From Acidithiobacillus sp. (lineage in GTDB: Bacteria; Pseudomonadota; Gammaproteobacteria; Acidithiobacillales; Acidithiobacillaceae), in the NCBI GenBank assembly GCA_027365525.1, contig DAHXMJ010000014.1, forward strand, positions 1 through 64,000: 64,000 bases of DNA, given 5' to 3'. Below are positions 11,910-21,846 of the stretch, piece after piece. Each line of letters starts with the position of its first letter. The first letter of the stretch is position 1. The translations under genes and the position numbers were made by a program. A model generated the notes under the pieces. It was not told where the DNA came from and did no database searches. It was given only the letters and a program-made list of their open reading frames with translations.

Positions 11910-12779
11910 ATGGCGTCCAGTGCCTTCGTCATAGATGTCAATCTGGCAGATTTTCAGGATGCCGTTCTGGCAGAATCCCGCAGGCGGCCTGTTCTGGTTG
12001 ATTTTTGGGCTCCTTGGTGCGGACCATGCAAGGCATTGGGCCCAGTACTGGAAAAACTGGCCTTGGAAATGGGTGGTGCTTTCCTCCTTGCCAAGGTCAA
12101 TTCCGACGAAAATCCGGAACTGTCCCGGCAGTACCAGGTGCGTGGCATTCCTGCAGTAAAGGCTTTTCGTGACGGGCGCACAGTGGATGAATTTACGGGG
12201 GCTCTTCCAGAAAATGCCTTGCGCCAGTTTCTTTCGAAAATCGTGCCTCCTGCGGGGGATGAATTCCGTAGGCAGGGAGTAGATGCAGCTGAAGCGGGGC
12301 GCACTGAAGAAGCTCAGACGTTTCTTCAAAAAGCGCTGGAAGTCAATCCGCGAAATGATCAGGCACGACTGGAGCTCGCCCGCCTGCTCCTCAGGGCTGG
12401 CCATACCGAATCTGTCCGGGAACAGATCTCTGCCATGTCCCCAGCTTTCCAGCTTGAAGACCCCGTGGAATCACTCAAGGCAATGATGGAATTTTCTGAG
12501 GAAATCCGGAACGCCCCAAGCATGGCAGAGCTTGAGAAGACCGCCAGAAGTACCACTGGCAGTCAGCAGGCACAGGCCATGCACCAGCTTGCCCTGCAGC
12601 TCCTCATGCATGGCGAGGAGAAAAAAGCCATGGAGGAACTGGTCGAAATGGTCCGGAAGTACCGCCACTATCAGAACGATCTTGCCCGGAAAACATTGCT
12701 CAAAATTTTTCTCGTGCTGGGCAAGGACCATCCGCTGGTTGACAGTTTTCGCACCCAACTTGCCCGTGCCCTTTACTAG
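11910..12779 (+). CDS. Thioredoxin-domain/TPR co-chaperone (YbbN/CnoX-like)
   Basis: VLVDFWAPWCGPCKALGPVLEKLA plus C-terminal tetratricopeptide region. Confidence 0.88.
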   Translation: MASSAFVIDVNLADFQDAVLAESRRRPVLVDFWAPWCGPCKALGPVLEKLALEMGGAFLLAKVNSDENPELSRQYQVRGIPAVKAFRDGRTVDEFTGALPENALRQFLSKIVPPAGDEFRRQGVDAAEAGRTEEAQTFLQKALEVNPRNDQARLELARLLLRAGHTESVREQISAMSPAFQLEDPVESLKAMMEFSEEIRNAPSMAELEKTARSTTGSQQAQAMHQLALQLLMHGEEKKAMEELVEMVRKYRHYQNDLARKTLLKIFLVLGKDHPLVDSFRTQLARALY

Positions 12780-12864
12780 AAAAGCCAGCAGAGAGAATCC
12801 CATGCCCAGGGCACTGCCGGAAAAACCAAACTGCCTGCTACTGCATATCTAAGGAGCCTCAACT

Positions 12865-14406
12865 GTGAAATGCTGCCCGTCCAGAACTTTATTCCCGCGT
12901 TATCGCGGCATTTTTTCCTGCGCAGCAGTCAGCCTTTCAATGGTCATAACCGGCTGCGCGGAGGCGGCGCCAAAAGCCCCGGCCCCCATCATCCTCGCTC
13001 CGGCCCCAGCAGTGGCCTCCCATCACGGAGCTCCCCTGGTCAGTCTGCCCGACTTTACCCCCATCATTGACCGTTATGGGTCCTCAGTCGTCAACATCAG
13101 CAGTACCTCGGAAAAAGCGCTACCCAGAGTACATAACCCTTTCCCTCCGGACTCGCCCTTTTATCATTTTTTCCAGCAGTTCCCCCCGTCAACTTCTGGC
13201 CATTCCCACCATGAGAAGGTGCAATCCCTTGGGTCTGGATTCATTATCAACCAGAATGGATATATCGTCACCGCTGCCCACGTCGTTCGCGGCGCCCGGC
13301 ATGTTGTCGTTACGCTTACCAACCACAGAGCCTACCGGGCGAAAATCGTCGGCCTTTCCATCCGCTATGACACTGCCCTTCTGAAAATTGGCGCCACAAA
13401 TCTCCCCACCGCCCCCATAGGAAATTCCAACCACCTTGGAGTGGGCCAGTGGCTGCTGGCCGTTGGCGCCCCTTTCGGCTTTTTCAACACTGTTACCCAA
13501 GGGGTAGTCAGCGCTGTCAACAGGCCTCTGCCGGACGACGAATACATTCCGTTTATCCAGAGTGACGTGCCAATAAACCCTGGAAATTCGGGTGGCCCTC
13601 TCTTCAATATGTGGGGGCAGGTAGTCGGCATAAACGACCAGATCTATACCAGCAGTGGCGGTTACATGGGGCTTTCCTTTTCCATCCCCATCAATACGGT
13701 CATGAAAGTGGTTGACGATCTTAAATCTCACCGTCCAATACAATTTGGGTATCTGGGTGTCGAGGTTCAGAACGTTACGCCGGATATGGCGGAAGCCTTG
13801 CACCTCAAGGAACCGGTCGGCGCACTGGTGGCATCTGTCGTGCCAGGGAGCCCCGCCGCTCTCGCCGGTCTGCATCCCGGCGATGTTATTGTCACCTACC
13901 ACGGGAAACCCGTATACAACGTGGGCCAGCTACCCCTACTGGTAGGCAGCACCAACCCTGGGAACACTGTGACGGTCGGCATTCTCCATAAGGGAAAGGC
14001 AAAGCAGCTACCCGTAACCGTTACCGCGCTTCCAGTCTCCAATGAAGCAGGCATGGCAAACCTGCAACCAGAAATGCCACATAATATATTTGATATTAAA
14101 AGACTTGGGATGAAAGTCCGCCCCCTCCCCAAGCCAGCGGCACAGAAATTCCATATTGATCACGGCGTGGAAGTAGTAAAAGTGCGTGCAGGCGTGGCCG
14201 AGAATGCCGGGATCCAGCCAGGCATGATTATAGAACAGGTCAACCAAGTCGATATTCGGTCACCTGAACAGCTGAAACGGCTGATAGCGAGCCTTCCGCC
14301 CCGAACCCCCATCCCGTTTCTGCTGGCGCAGGGGAAGGCCAGCCATTTTATAGTAATCCGTCTTCCAGGTGACGGGCAGGGTTCCCGCAGCCACGCGGAA
14401 TCCTGA
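12865..14406 (+). CDS. HtrA/DegP-like periplasmic serine protease
   Basis: GSGFIINQNGYIVTAAHVV, D in RYDTALLKI, NPGNSGGPLFN, two PDZ domains. Confidence 0.92.
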   Translation: MKCCPSRTLFPRYRGIFSCAAVSLSMVITGCAEAAPKAPAPIILAPAPAVASHHGAPLVSLPDFTPIIDRYGSSVVNISSTSEKALPRVHNPFPPDSPFYHFFQQFPPSTSGHSHHEKVQSLGSGFIINQNGYIVTAAHVVRGARHVVVTLTNHRAYRAKIVGLSIRYDTALLKIGATNLPTAPIGNSNHLGVGQWLLAVGAPFGFFNTVTQGVVSAVNRPLPDDEYIPFIQSDVPINPGNSGGPLFNMWGQVVGINDQIYTSSGGYMGLSFSIPINTVMKVVDDLKSHRPIQFGYLGVEVQNVTPDMAEALHLKEPVGALVASVVPGSPAALAGLHPGDVIVTYHGKPVYNVGQLPLLVGSTNPGNTVTVGILHKGKAKQLPVTVTALPVSNEAGMANLQPEMPHNIFDIKRLGMKVRPLPKPAAQKFHIDHGVEVVKVRAGVAENAGIQPGMIIEQVNQVDIRSPEQLKRLIASLPPRTPIPFLLAQGKASHFIVIRLPGDGQGSRSHAES

Positions 14407-14448
14407 GGCCCTGACTACTGCCGCCACACCTGCATCCCCGGAACAGGG

Positions 14449-15363
14449 CTATCCCCTGGGATGGTGATTACGGTGCAGAAGTTTGAGCCTCGCCTGAGCT
14501 ATATGGGTATAGATTTCTGTCGTGCTCAGCTGTGCGTGACCCAGCATTAGCTGAACACTGCGCAAATCAGCCCCATGGTCCAAAAGATGGGTGGCGAAGG
14601 CATGCCGGAGGCTATGCGGAGACAGATGGCCCCGCAAGCCTGCAAGCTCGGCGTACCGGACGATGTTCTGCCAGAATCGCTGGCGGGTCATCCGGCTCCC
14701 CTGCCGGGTTACAAAAACGGCTGTCGCCAGATGGCTGCCCAGAATCGGACCGCGTGCTTCCCGCAGGTACTGGCGCAAAACCTCAAGGGCAATTTCCCCC
14801 ACAGGCACTAGACGCTCCTTGCGGCCTTTCCCTAACGTCTTGACCAGCCCTGCCTCCAGATCCAGCTGGGACAGACCCAGGGAAACCAGTTCCGAGACCC
14901 GCAGGCCAGTTGCGTAGAGAAGCTCCATCATGGCGGCATCCCGTAGGCCAAGAAGAGTGGAGCGGTCCGGAGCAGCCAGAAGGCTTTCGATATCTGACTC
15001 GCCAGGAACAACAGGCAGATGCCGCCCCAGCCCAGGATGTTCTAGGGATGCCGATGGATCATCTCCGATCCACCCTTCGCGTAAAGCATAGCTGTAGAAT
15101 CTTCGCATGCTGGACAGTTTGCGGGCCACACTCCGCAGTGCCTGGCCTGCGGCAATTTTCTGCGCAAGAAAACCGGCCAGATGGGCTGCAGTTGTCTCGC
15201 GCAGGCTTTCTCCTACGTTGCTGTAAAGATAGTCTCCAAGCTCCCTTAGATCCCGTCCGTAGGCGGTCAGGGTATTCTGTGCAAGGTTTTTTTCAAGCCA
15301 AAGGGCATCCAGAAAGCTGGCAACGTCTTCCCCGTTACAGCGGGAAACTTCGAGGCCAGTCAT
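14449..15363 (-). CDS. xerD: Tyrosine recombinase XerD/XerC
   Basis: ATGLRVSELVSL, HSLRHAFATHLLDHGADLRSVQLMLGHAQLSTTEIYTHI. Confidence 0.9.
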   Translation of the reverse strand: MTGLEVSRCNGEDVASFLDALWLEKNLAQNTLTAYGRDLRELGDYLYSNVGESLRETTAAHLAGFLAQKIAAGQALRSVARKLSSMRRFYSYALREGWIGDDPSASLEHPGLGRHLPVVPGESDIESLLAAPDRSTLLGLRDAAMMELLYATGLRVSELVSLGLSQLDLEAGLVKTLGKGRKERLVPVGEIALEVLRQYLREARGPILGSHLATAVFVTRQGSRMTRQRFWQNIVRYAELAGLRGHLSPHSLRHAFATHLLDHGADLRSVQLMLGHAQLSTTEIYTHIAQARLKLLHRNHHPRG

Positions 15364-15896
15364 GACGGTACCCCCTCATGCCGCAATAGGGCCAGCTTTC
15401 GCTCCCATACTCCTCCCTTCCGCTTTCCTCCGTACCCTCCGGGTTCCATGCTGGAAAGGATTACCCGGTGACAGGGAACAATAATGGCTACCGGATTCCG
15501 TCGGCACGACTGCCCGACAGCCCGGGGGCTGCTGCCCAAAGTTTCCGCCAAATGGCCGTAGCTTCTTGTTTCTCCATATGGAATGGACAGGAGAGCCTCC
15601 CGGACCCGCTTCTGGAAAGGGGTCCCGGCAAGCCGATCTAGCGGGATTCTGTGGAGGAGTACAGAAAAACTCGGGTCGCCTGAAAAATAGGCATCTAAGG
15701 CCACTGCTACCGGATGTCCAAGGGGCAGACACTGAGTCTCCTGCTCTGCCACGTCTTCTTCAGATTCAGAATAGACCAAGCTTTTCAGAAAACCACTTCC
15801 GAATTTCAGTCGCAGCTGTCCAACCAGTTCTGACTGGTAGCAGAAGTCCCCGGTCAGACCGGAGACAGGCGCTGCAGTACCAAAGGATGTATCCAT
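15360..15896 (-). CDS. ogt: Methylated-DNA--protein-cysteine S-methyltransferase
   Basis: SIPYGETRSYGHLAETLGSSPRAVGQSCRRNPVAIIVPCHRVI; start MDTSFG chosen. Confidence 0.85.
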   Translation of the reverse strand: MDTSFGTAAPVSGLTGDFCYQSELVGQLRLKFGSGFLKSLVYSESEEDVAEQETQCLPLGHPVAVALDAYFSGDPSFSVLLHRIPLDRLAGTPFQKRVREALLSIPYGETRSYGHLAETLGSSPRAVGQSCRRNPVAIIVPCHRVILSSMEPGGYGGKRKGGVWERKLALLRHEGVPS

Positions 15897-17101
15897 GCCA
15901 GGGGGCCTCCTGTCAGTGGTCCTGCCATCCGCGCCTGCTGCCAGAGAGCCCAGAAGCTTACATGCGGTCTGACGGCAACAGGGTGCATCCCTTTGTAGTG
16001 CTGTTCTGCTTTGGCCCTCCACCACGAACTAGGATCCTCATTGCCAGAGTGGGCCCACAGGGTTTTTTGCCAGTCCTTCTGAATTTCCAGAGATTCTCCC
16101 TGCTGAAGGGCATGGCGAAAAGTGGCCAGACTGGTGTAGGTAGGCCATTCCGGCTGGCACGTCCAGCCGGAATGAAAAAATATGCTTGCTGCGGCGCTGA
16201 AAAGGATTCGCCTCGCCCGGCGCAGGCTCTGATGGGTGAGGGAAAGCACCGACCCAAGCCAGAGATAGAGCCTGCCCAAATCCTCCAGGCCCGGGCCTGC
16301 GGGATATTCCAGGATCATCAACGCAACCGTAATAAACAGCTGCCGAAGCGCGGCAACGGGCTGGTCTCCCATGGCCCGAACATGCTCCATATAGGATACC
16401 AGGTCGCGCTCGCGCACGCTTTGGAGGAGAGCCTTTCCACCATTCAACGGACGTTCGGCCCGGCCTTCCGGAACTACCACGGAGCATCCTTGTGGAAGAT
16501 CCCAGTGCAGGCGCAGGCAGAGAATGGTGACGGCCGCAAACAGCGGAGATGGTAGCGCAACTGCCGTCTGGCGCCACTGCTGGAAGAGTATGCTGCGCAC
16601 TCCCGCCCCATAACTGTCTTCAGCCATCCGCAGGGCTGTCCTGTCGAGCACCACCTGGCGCGCCTGCGGATCTGCCCCCATGCTCACAAGGAGCGGAAGA
16701 AGCCGCTCCACGTCACGATCTTCAATACCTTGCGCAAGAAGATCGGCTTCCATGTCGATCGGCATGGGAGCCGAGGGTTCTACTGCGAGCCAGTGCCCGA
16801 TCTCTCTTTCTGTGCGGGAGTCCACAGGTCTGCCATCCTGGTCTCTTGATGCCAAAACGCCTGCAACCCAAGACCCCGGAAAATTCTCCATGGCAGCCAA
16901 AAAGGAAAGATGGTCAATCCACGCCCAAGTGCGGTCCAGATCCCCGGCAGCACCGTATCCCCAGCCAAGAGACTCCAGCAGAAGTGCGCCAAGGAGCTGT
17001 TTCTGGATCTGGCCATTCCAGATCCGGTCCTGCTCATGCGACGGCGCCGAATACCAGTCCCGCAGCAGCGGGGACCGGGACGCCGGCCGTGCGCCAAGCA
17101 T
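15854..17101 (-). CDS. Hypothetical protein
   Basis: 415-codon ORF abutting rplS; low-complexity-free, but no family recognised. Confidence 0.6.
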   Translation of the reverse strand: MLGARPASRSPLLRDWYSAPSHEQDRIWNGQIQKQLLGALLLESLGWGYGAAGDLDRTWAWIDHLSFLAAMENFPGSWVAGVLASRDQDGRPVDSRTEREIGHWLAVEPSAPMPIDMEADLLAQGIEDRDVERLLPLLVSMGADPQARQVVLDRTALRMAEDSYGAGVRSILFQQWRQTAVALPSPLFAAVTILCLRLHWDLPQGCSVVVPEGRAERPLNGGKALLQSVRERDLVSYMEHVRAMGDQPVAALRQLFITVALMILEYPAGPGLEDLGRLYLWLGSVLSLTHQSLRRARRILFSAAASIFFHSGWTCQPEWPTYTSLATFRHALQQGESLEIQKDWQKTLWAHSGNEDPSSWWRAKAEQHYKGMHPVAVRPHVSFWALWQQARMAGPLTGGPLAWIHPLVLQRLSPV

Positions 17102-17445
17102 CAGCCCAGCTTTTCCTTGATTCGCGCAGCCTTGCCAGAAAGATCGCGCAGATAGTACAGCTTCGCACGGCGCACATCTCCGCGGCGCTTGACCTCTACC
17201 TTGACCACCAGCGGAGAATGGACCGGGAAAACCCGCTCTACACCTTCACCACTGGAAATCTTCCGTACGGTAAAGGAGGAATGCAGTCCACGGTTGCGCC
17301 GGGCGATGCAGAGACCTTCAAAGATCTGGGTCCGCTCGCGGTCTCCCTCTTTGACCCTGACATGCACGGCAACCGTGTCTCCAGCAGCAAAACCGGGAAA
17401 ATCCGCTTTGAGCTGCTGCCTGTTGATTTCGTCGATGATATTCAT
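17101..17445 (-). CDS. rplS: 50S ribosomal protein L19
   Basis: [46 protein letters not shown]. Confidence 0.96.
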   Translation of the reverse strand: MNIIDEINRQQLKADFPGFAAGDTVAVHVRVKEGDRERTQIFEGLCIARRNRGLHSSFTVRKISSGEGVERVFPVHSPLVVKVEVKRRGDVRRAKLYYLRDLSGKAARIKEKLG

Positions 17446-17470
17446 AAACCGTCTGCTCCTTGACCAAACC

Positions 17471-18214
17471 CTAGTATTTGCCTTCTGCCATATCCGCTTC
17501 CTTCAGGAGAATTTCCTCTTCTCGCGTCAGGCTGCGCTCCGCCCAGAGGTCCGGGCGCCGAATACGGGTACGCAGCAGGGCCTGCTGGTGACGCCAGCGG
17601 GCAATGCGACGATGATCTCCTGAAAGGAGAATATCTGGAACCCCTTCCCCATTACACCACTCTGGCCGTGTATAGTGCGGGCAGTCCAGAAGGCCAGAGG
17701 AGGAAAAGCTGTCCTCTTCTGCCGAATCCGGATGTCCAAGAAAACCCGGAAGAAGGCGGGACAAGCCTTCCATGAGGACAAGGGCTGGCAGTTCTCCGCC
17801 AGCCAGCACGTAATCCCCAATAGACCACTCCTCATCGACGGCGCCCATGACACGCTCGTCTATGCCCTCGTATCGGCCCGCCAGCAGAATCAGTCCTAGC
17901 CAGCCTGCCATGACCTGCAGGTCCTTCTGGCTTAACGGTTTCCCCTGTGGGGAGAGGTAGACTACCGGCGCCCCTGGATTGGCAACGCGGGCTGCAGCGA
18001 TGCAGGCCAGAAGCGGGGGCGCCATCATGACCATGCCAGGTCCACCCCCAAAGGGCCTATCATCCACGCGCTGGTGTGGAAAGCCACTAAAATCCCTAGG
18101 ATTCCAGGTTTCTATCGCGACTATCCCCCGCCCCTCGGCTCTCCCCAGAACCCCCTCATCAAGATATCCACGAATCAGCCCCGGAAAAATGGTAATGACA
18201 TCAAAACGCATCAC
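17471..18214 (-). CDS. trmD: tRNA (guanine-N1)-methyltransferase
   Basis: [53 protein letters not shown]. Confidence 0.96.
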   Translation of the reverse strand: MMRFDVITIFPGLIRGYLDEGVLGRAEGRGIVAIETWNPRDFSGFPHQRVDDRPFGGGPGMVMMAPPLLACIAAARVANPGAPVVYLSPQGKPLSQKDLQVMAGWLGLILLAGRYEGIDERVMGAVDEEWSIGDYVLAGGELPALVLMEGLSRLLPGFLGHPDSAEEDSFSSSGLLDCPHYTRPEWCNGEGVPDILLSGDHRRIARWRHQQALLRTRIRRPDLWAERSLTREEEILLKEADMAEGKY

Positions 18215-18726
18215 CAGTCCAGATGCCAGTCCACTACAATTTTTCCGGCCTGACGGTCCACACCCTCGGCTGCCGCTTCCGTCCAGGGCACAAGCAGCTC
18301 CTGGCCTTCCCCACCATGGACAACCATCACATCGTTGGCTCCCGTCTCCAAAAAGCCTGTCACCCGGCCTACGGTCTCCCCCTCCAGATTCTCGACATGG
18401 AATCCAAGAAGTTCTGCCCAGTAGTACTCCTGCGGTCCGAGAAGAGGAAGGTCAGCGAGGGGAACGTCGATCTCAAGCCCCATAAGACCCCTGGCTGACT
18501 CCCGATCTTCTATGCCCTCGAGCTCTACAACCACGGCCTGCCCCTGCCGACGCCCTTCCATCAACCTGAAGGGCCGGTGCTCGGGTCCAAGATACCATAC
18601 AGGATAGCTTAGGATCCCTTCCCGCACTTCCGTATAGGAAAAAACCCTGACCATCCCGTGCACGCCGTAGAGACCGGATATCCGGCCAACCGGTACCCAG
18701 CTCCCGTTTTCAGGCGCTGGCAACAC
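18211..18726 (-). CDS. rimM: 16S rRNA processing protein RimM
   Basis: [26 protein letters not shown]-barrel; canonical operon position. Confidence 0.94.
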   Translation of the reverse strand: MLPAPENGSWVPVGRISGLYGVHGMVRVFSYTEVREGILSYPVWYLGPEHRPFRLMEGRRQGQAVVVELEGIEDRESARGLMGLEIDVPLADLPLLGPQEYYWAELLGFHVENLEGETVGRVTGFLETGANDVMVVHGGEGQELLVPWTEAAAEGVDRQAGKIVVDWHLDW

Positions 18727-18970
18727 CCGCCTTGCCCACGCCTTCGCTCTTCAGGAACCGCGCCACCGTATCTGAAGGCTGGGCGCCTTGGGCCAGCCAG
18801 TAGGCGGCACGCTCCTTGTCGATACGCACTTCGGAAGGATTACTGACCGGATTGTAAAAACCAAGCCGCTCAATAAAACGGCCATCACGACGGCAGCGGC
18901 TGTCCGCCACCACGATATGATAGAAGGGCCGCTTCTTGGCGCCGCCCCGGGCCATACGAATGACTACCAT
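18710..18970 (-). CDS. rpsP: 30S ribosomal protein S16
   Basis: [41 protein letters not shown]. Confidence 0.96.
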   Translation of the reverse strand: MVVIRMARGGAKKRPFYHIVVADSRCRRDGRFIERLGFYNPVSNPSEVRIDKERAAYWLAQGAQPSDTVARFLKSEGVGKAGVASA

Positions 18971-19050
18971 TTGTTCTCCTTAGCAGACTGTCCTGACCGA
19001 TACGGGCACCTTCCGGCAGGAAAGGCGCGAATCATAACCAAAAAACCCGC

Positions 19051-20427
19051 TCAATGAAAGGGCAGGCCTCCTTTCATCAGACTGCGTGGCCCCATCCCTA
19101 GCAGGCTGCCCAGACCTCTGCCTCCCTTGCCCATTTTCCGGAACATTTTCTGCATTATCTCAAACTGTTTCAGCAGCTTGTTCACTTCAGTAACTGTTGT
19201 TCCCGATCCTGCCGCAATCCGCCTCCGGCGGGATGCCTTGATAATATGTGGATTTCTCCGTTCTTCCATGGTCATGGAATTGATGATGGCTTCCATCCTG
19301 CGCATCGGTTTGTGGTCCTGGAGTGAAGTTTGGGCCTCAGCGGGCAGGTCTCCCATGCCGGGCAGCTTGTCAAGAATGCTGGCCAGACCTCCCATGCGTT
19401 CCAGCTGCCTGATCTGCTCGCGGAAATCTTCCAGGTCAAATCCCTTTCCCTTGCGCAGCTTCTCGGTCATCTTCTGCGCCTGCTCAAGATCTACATCTTG
19501 CTGGACCTGCTCCACAAGGCTAACAATGTCTCCCATCCCCAGGATACGGGATGCCATACGGTCCGGATGGAAAGCTTCCAGTCCTTTCCGGACTTTTTCT
19601 CCTACGCCAAGAAACTTGATGGGTTTTCCGGTTACGGCACGAATGGAAAGGGCTGCTCCACCACGGGCATCCCCGTCAATCTTTGTCAGTACAACCCCAG
19701 TAAGGGGGAGTGCCGCATCAAAAGAGCGGGCTGTAACAACTGCGTCCTGGCCTGTCATCGCGTCTACGACAAAAAGCACTTCTGTTGGATCTACAGCCTC
19801 ACTAATGGCCTGGACTTCCGCCATCATAAGGTCGTCTATGTGCAGGCGACCGGCAGTATCTATGATTACAACATCCATAATTTGGCGCCGAGCCGATTCT
19901 AGGGCTTCCAGGGCAATCTGGACAGGCTGCTGCCCTGGGTGCGCAGGAAAAACTTCGACCTCAATATCCCGGCCCAAACTGGCCAGCTGGTCCATAGCCG
20001 CTGGCCGGTATACGTCCGTACTCGCCAGCAGAACCCTTTTTCTTTCCCGCTCCTTGAGCCAGAGAGCCAGTTTGGCGCTGGTCGTGGTCTTTCCCGAGCC
20101 CTGGAGGCCGGCCATCAGGATTACCACTGGCGGTCTGGCCTGAAGGTCCAGACGGTCATTGTGCGAGCCCATCAGAACCACAAGCTCGTCATGGACAATC
20201 TTGATAAAAACCTGGGCCGGGGTAAGACTCTTCAAAACCTCTGCCCCCAGCGCCTTTTCCTGGATGCGGGCAATAAAGTCCCTAACTACCGGCAACGCGA
20301 CATCAGCCTCCAGAAGTGCCAGGCGCACATCACGCAGAGCATCACGGATGTTTCCCTCACTGAGGCGCGCCTGGCCACGCAGAGCCTTGAAACTTTGCCC
20401 TAGCCTTTGACTGAGCGATTCAAACAT
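19051..20427 (-). CDS. ffh: Signal recognition particle protein Ffh
   Basis: MFESLSQRLGQSFKALRGQARLSEGNIRDALRDVRLALLEADVAL, GLQGSGKTTTSAKLA, M domain. Confidence 0.96.
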   Translation of the reverse strand: MFESLSQRLGQSFKALRGQARLSEGNIRDALRDVRLALLEADVALPVVRDFIARIQEKALGAEVLKSLTPAQVFIKIVHDELVVLMGSHNDRLDLQARPPVVILMAGLQGSGKTTTSAKLALWLKERERKRVLLASTDVYRPAAMDQLASLGRDIEVEVFPAHPGQQPVQIALEALESARRQIMDVVIIDTAGRLHIDDLMMAEVQAISEAVDPTEVLFVVDAMTGQDAVVTARSFDAALPLTGVVLTKIDGDARGGAALSIRAVTGKPIKFLGVGEKVRKGLEAFHPDRMASRILGMGDIVSLVEQVQQDVDLEQAQKMTEKLRKGKGFDLEDFREQIRQLERMGGLASILDKLPGMGDLPAEAQTSLQDHKPMRRMEAIINSMTMEERRNPHIIKASRRRRIAAGSGTTVTEVNKLLKQFEIMQKMFRKMGKGGRGLGSLLGMGPRSLMKGGLPFH

Positions 20428-20682
20428 AATTTCTCCGCATGACTGTTGGATCCATTGTGCGCGCCGATCTTGCGCCAAGCAAACTTTCCGCATATCCGAA
20501 GATGATATCGTACAGATTACCGCGCCGGATTTACCAGCCAGTCCTGCCGGGGGGGCAGGACCCGAAAGCTGGGCAGGAGCCTTCCCGGCCCCGGGTTATT
20601 CCATATCGCGTGCAGAGATTCTTTTACACCCGGGCAAGCCGTGGCACAATGAAAACTGGGGCGCAGTGCCAGACAGGAAAAC

Positions 20683-21549
20683 ATGGCTGTCGTCGTTCAC
20701 CGTCATCATGACGTTCTTATCCAGAGGCTGACCCGGCATAGCCGGGCCTACAAGGATCCGGTCGAGCAGATTCCCTGGGATGATCTTGATACTGCCCATC
20801 CCTGGCTGCCGGACCATCTCCTTTCCCTCTATGGCATGCCCGAATTCGGACTTTTACAGCCTGAAGAAAGGCTTCGGCTGTCACAGGTGGAATTTGTCTC
20901 TTTCTGTGAGCTTGGACTCTGGCTGGAAGCCCTGTTCATACAGCGCCTCGGCAGCCATCTCCTGGGGAATCTCTATGGAGACGTGCACAGCTACCATTAC
21001 CAGCTGCATGAATTGCGCGAAGAGGTGGGGCACAGTCTCATGTTCCTGGAACTGCAGCAGAGAGCCCAGCTCCCTTTCATGACCGCGCCCGGACAACGTC
21101 CTTCGCTAGCCCGCTGGTTTGCCCGTTTCGCCCCGGAAGCTTCTGCAGCATTCTGGTCGACCATTCTCATAGGTGAAAATGTACCAGACCAGATGAGCCG
21201 TCTGATTTTTGCGGACAAGACCCTGCCGGCAGCCGTACTGGCCATCACCCAGCTGCACATGCGGGAGGAAGCCAGACATATGGCATTTGCCAGGGTCACC
21301 ATCCAGCGCCGGAGCCGCCATCTGGGCAGATGGGAAAAATGGATTTTGAGTCCGCTGCTGCGCGAGGTCATGCGGCAGTTCCTTCAGACCGCATTTTTCC
21401 CCGGTCCTGCGGTATACGCCGCCGCAGGACTTGAACACCCCCATCTTCTTGCCAGGCGGGTGCGGCTTAACAAGGAGCGTATAAGTCTTATGGAACGCTG
21501 TGCCGAACCCAGCAGAAAATTTCTTTGGAGCCAAGGATTCAAAATATGA
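20683..21549 (+). CDS. AurF-like diiron oxygenase family protein (putative)
   Basis: Paired helical carboxylate/His motifs: ELGLWLEALF, HELREEVGHSLMFLE, HMREEARHMAFARV. Confidence 0.68.
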   Translation: MAVVVHRHHDVLIQRLTRHSRAYKDPVEQIPWDDLDTAHPWLPDHLLSLYGMPEFGLLQPEERLRLSQVEFVSFCELGLWLEALFIQRLGSHLLGNLYGDVHSYHYQLHELREEVGHSLMFLELQQRAQLPFMTAPGQRPSLARWFARFAPEASAAFWSTILIGENVPDQMSRLIFADKTLPAAVLAITQLHMREEARHMAFARVTIQRRSRHLGRWEKWILSPLLREVMRQFLQTAFFPGPAVYAAAGLEHPHLLARRVRLNKERISLMERCAEPSRKFLWSQGFKI

Positions 21550-21836
21550 GCACCCCACCATCCCCAATGCTTTTCCACCCCGGTAGCATTCTGGTATCTC
21601 CAGATGCATGGGCAGTATTCGAGGCCGGCGGTATTGATCCCCAGGAACTTCTCCGTCGGCACGTCACCGGGGACTGGGAGGAAAGCATGGAAGAAGACCT
21701 GGCAGCTGCCAGCCAGCGTGCTATCACGGAAGGGGGAATCGTGGTAAGCACCTGGCAGATTGGCGGATACACCCTCTGGATCCGTACCGATATGGCCCGG
21801 GCTTCCACCATCATGGATATCCCCCTGGATAACTGA
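21546..21836 (+). CDS. Small conserved-type protein resembling plasmid-related proteins
   Basis: RHVTGDWEESMEEDLAAASQRAITEGGIVVSTWQIGGYTLWIRTDMARASTIMDIPLDN; ATGA overlap with upstream gene. Confidence 0.65.
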   Translation: MSTPPSPMLFHPGSILVSPDAWAVFEAGGIDPQELLRRHVTGDWEESMEEDLAAASQRAITEGGIVVSTWQIGGYTLWIRTDMARASTIMDIPLDN

Positions 21837-21846
21837 GGCTTGCGCG

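Noticed and set aside
19127-20143. 338-aa plus-strand ORF
   Set aside because: Antisense of ffh; Ser/Arg-rich shadow translation
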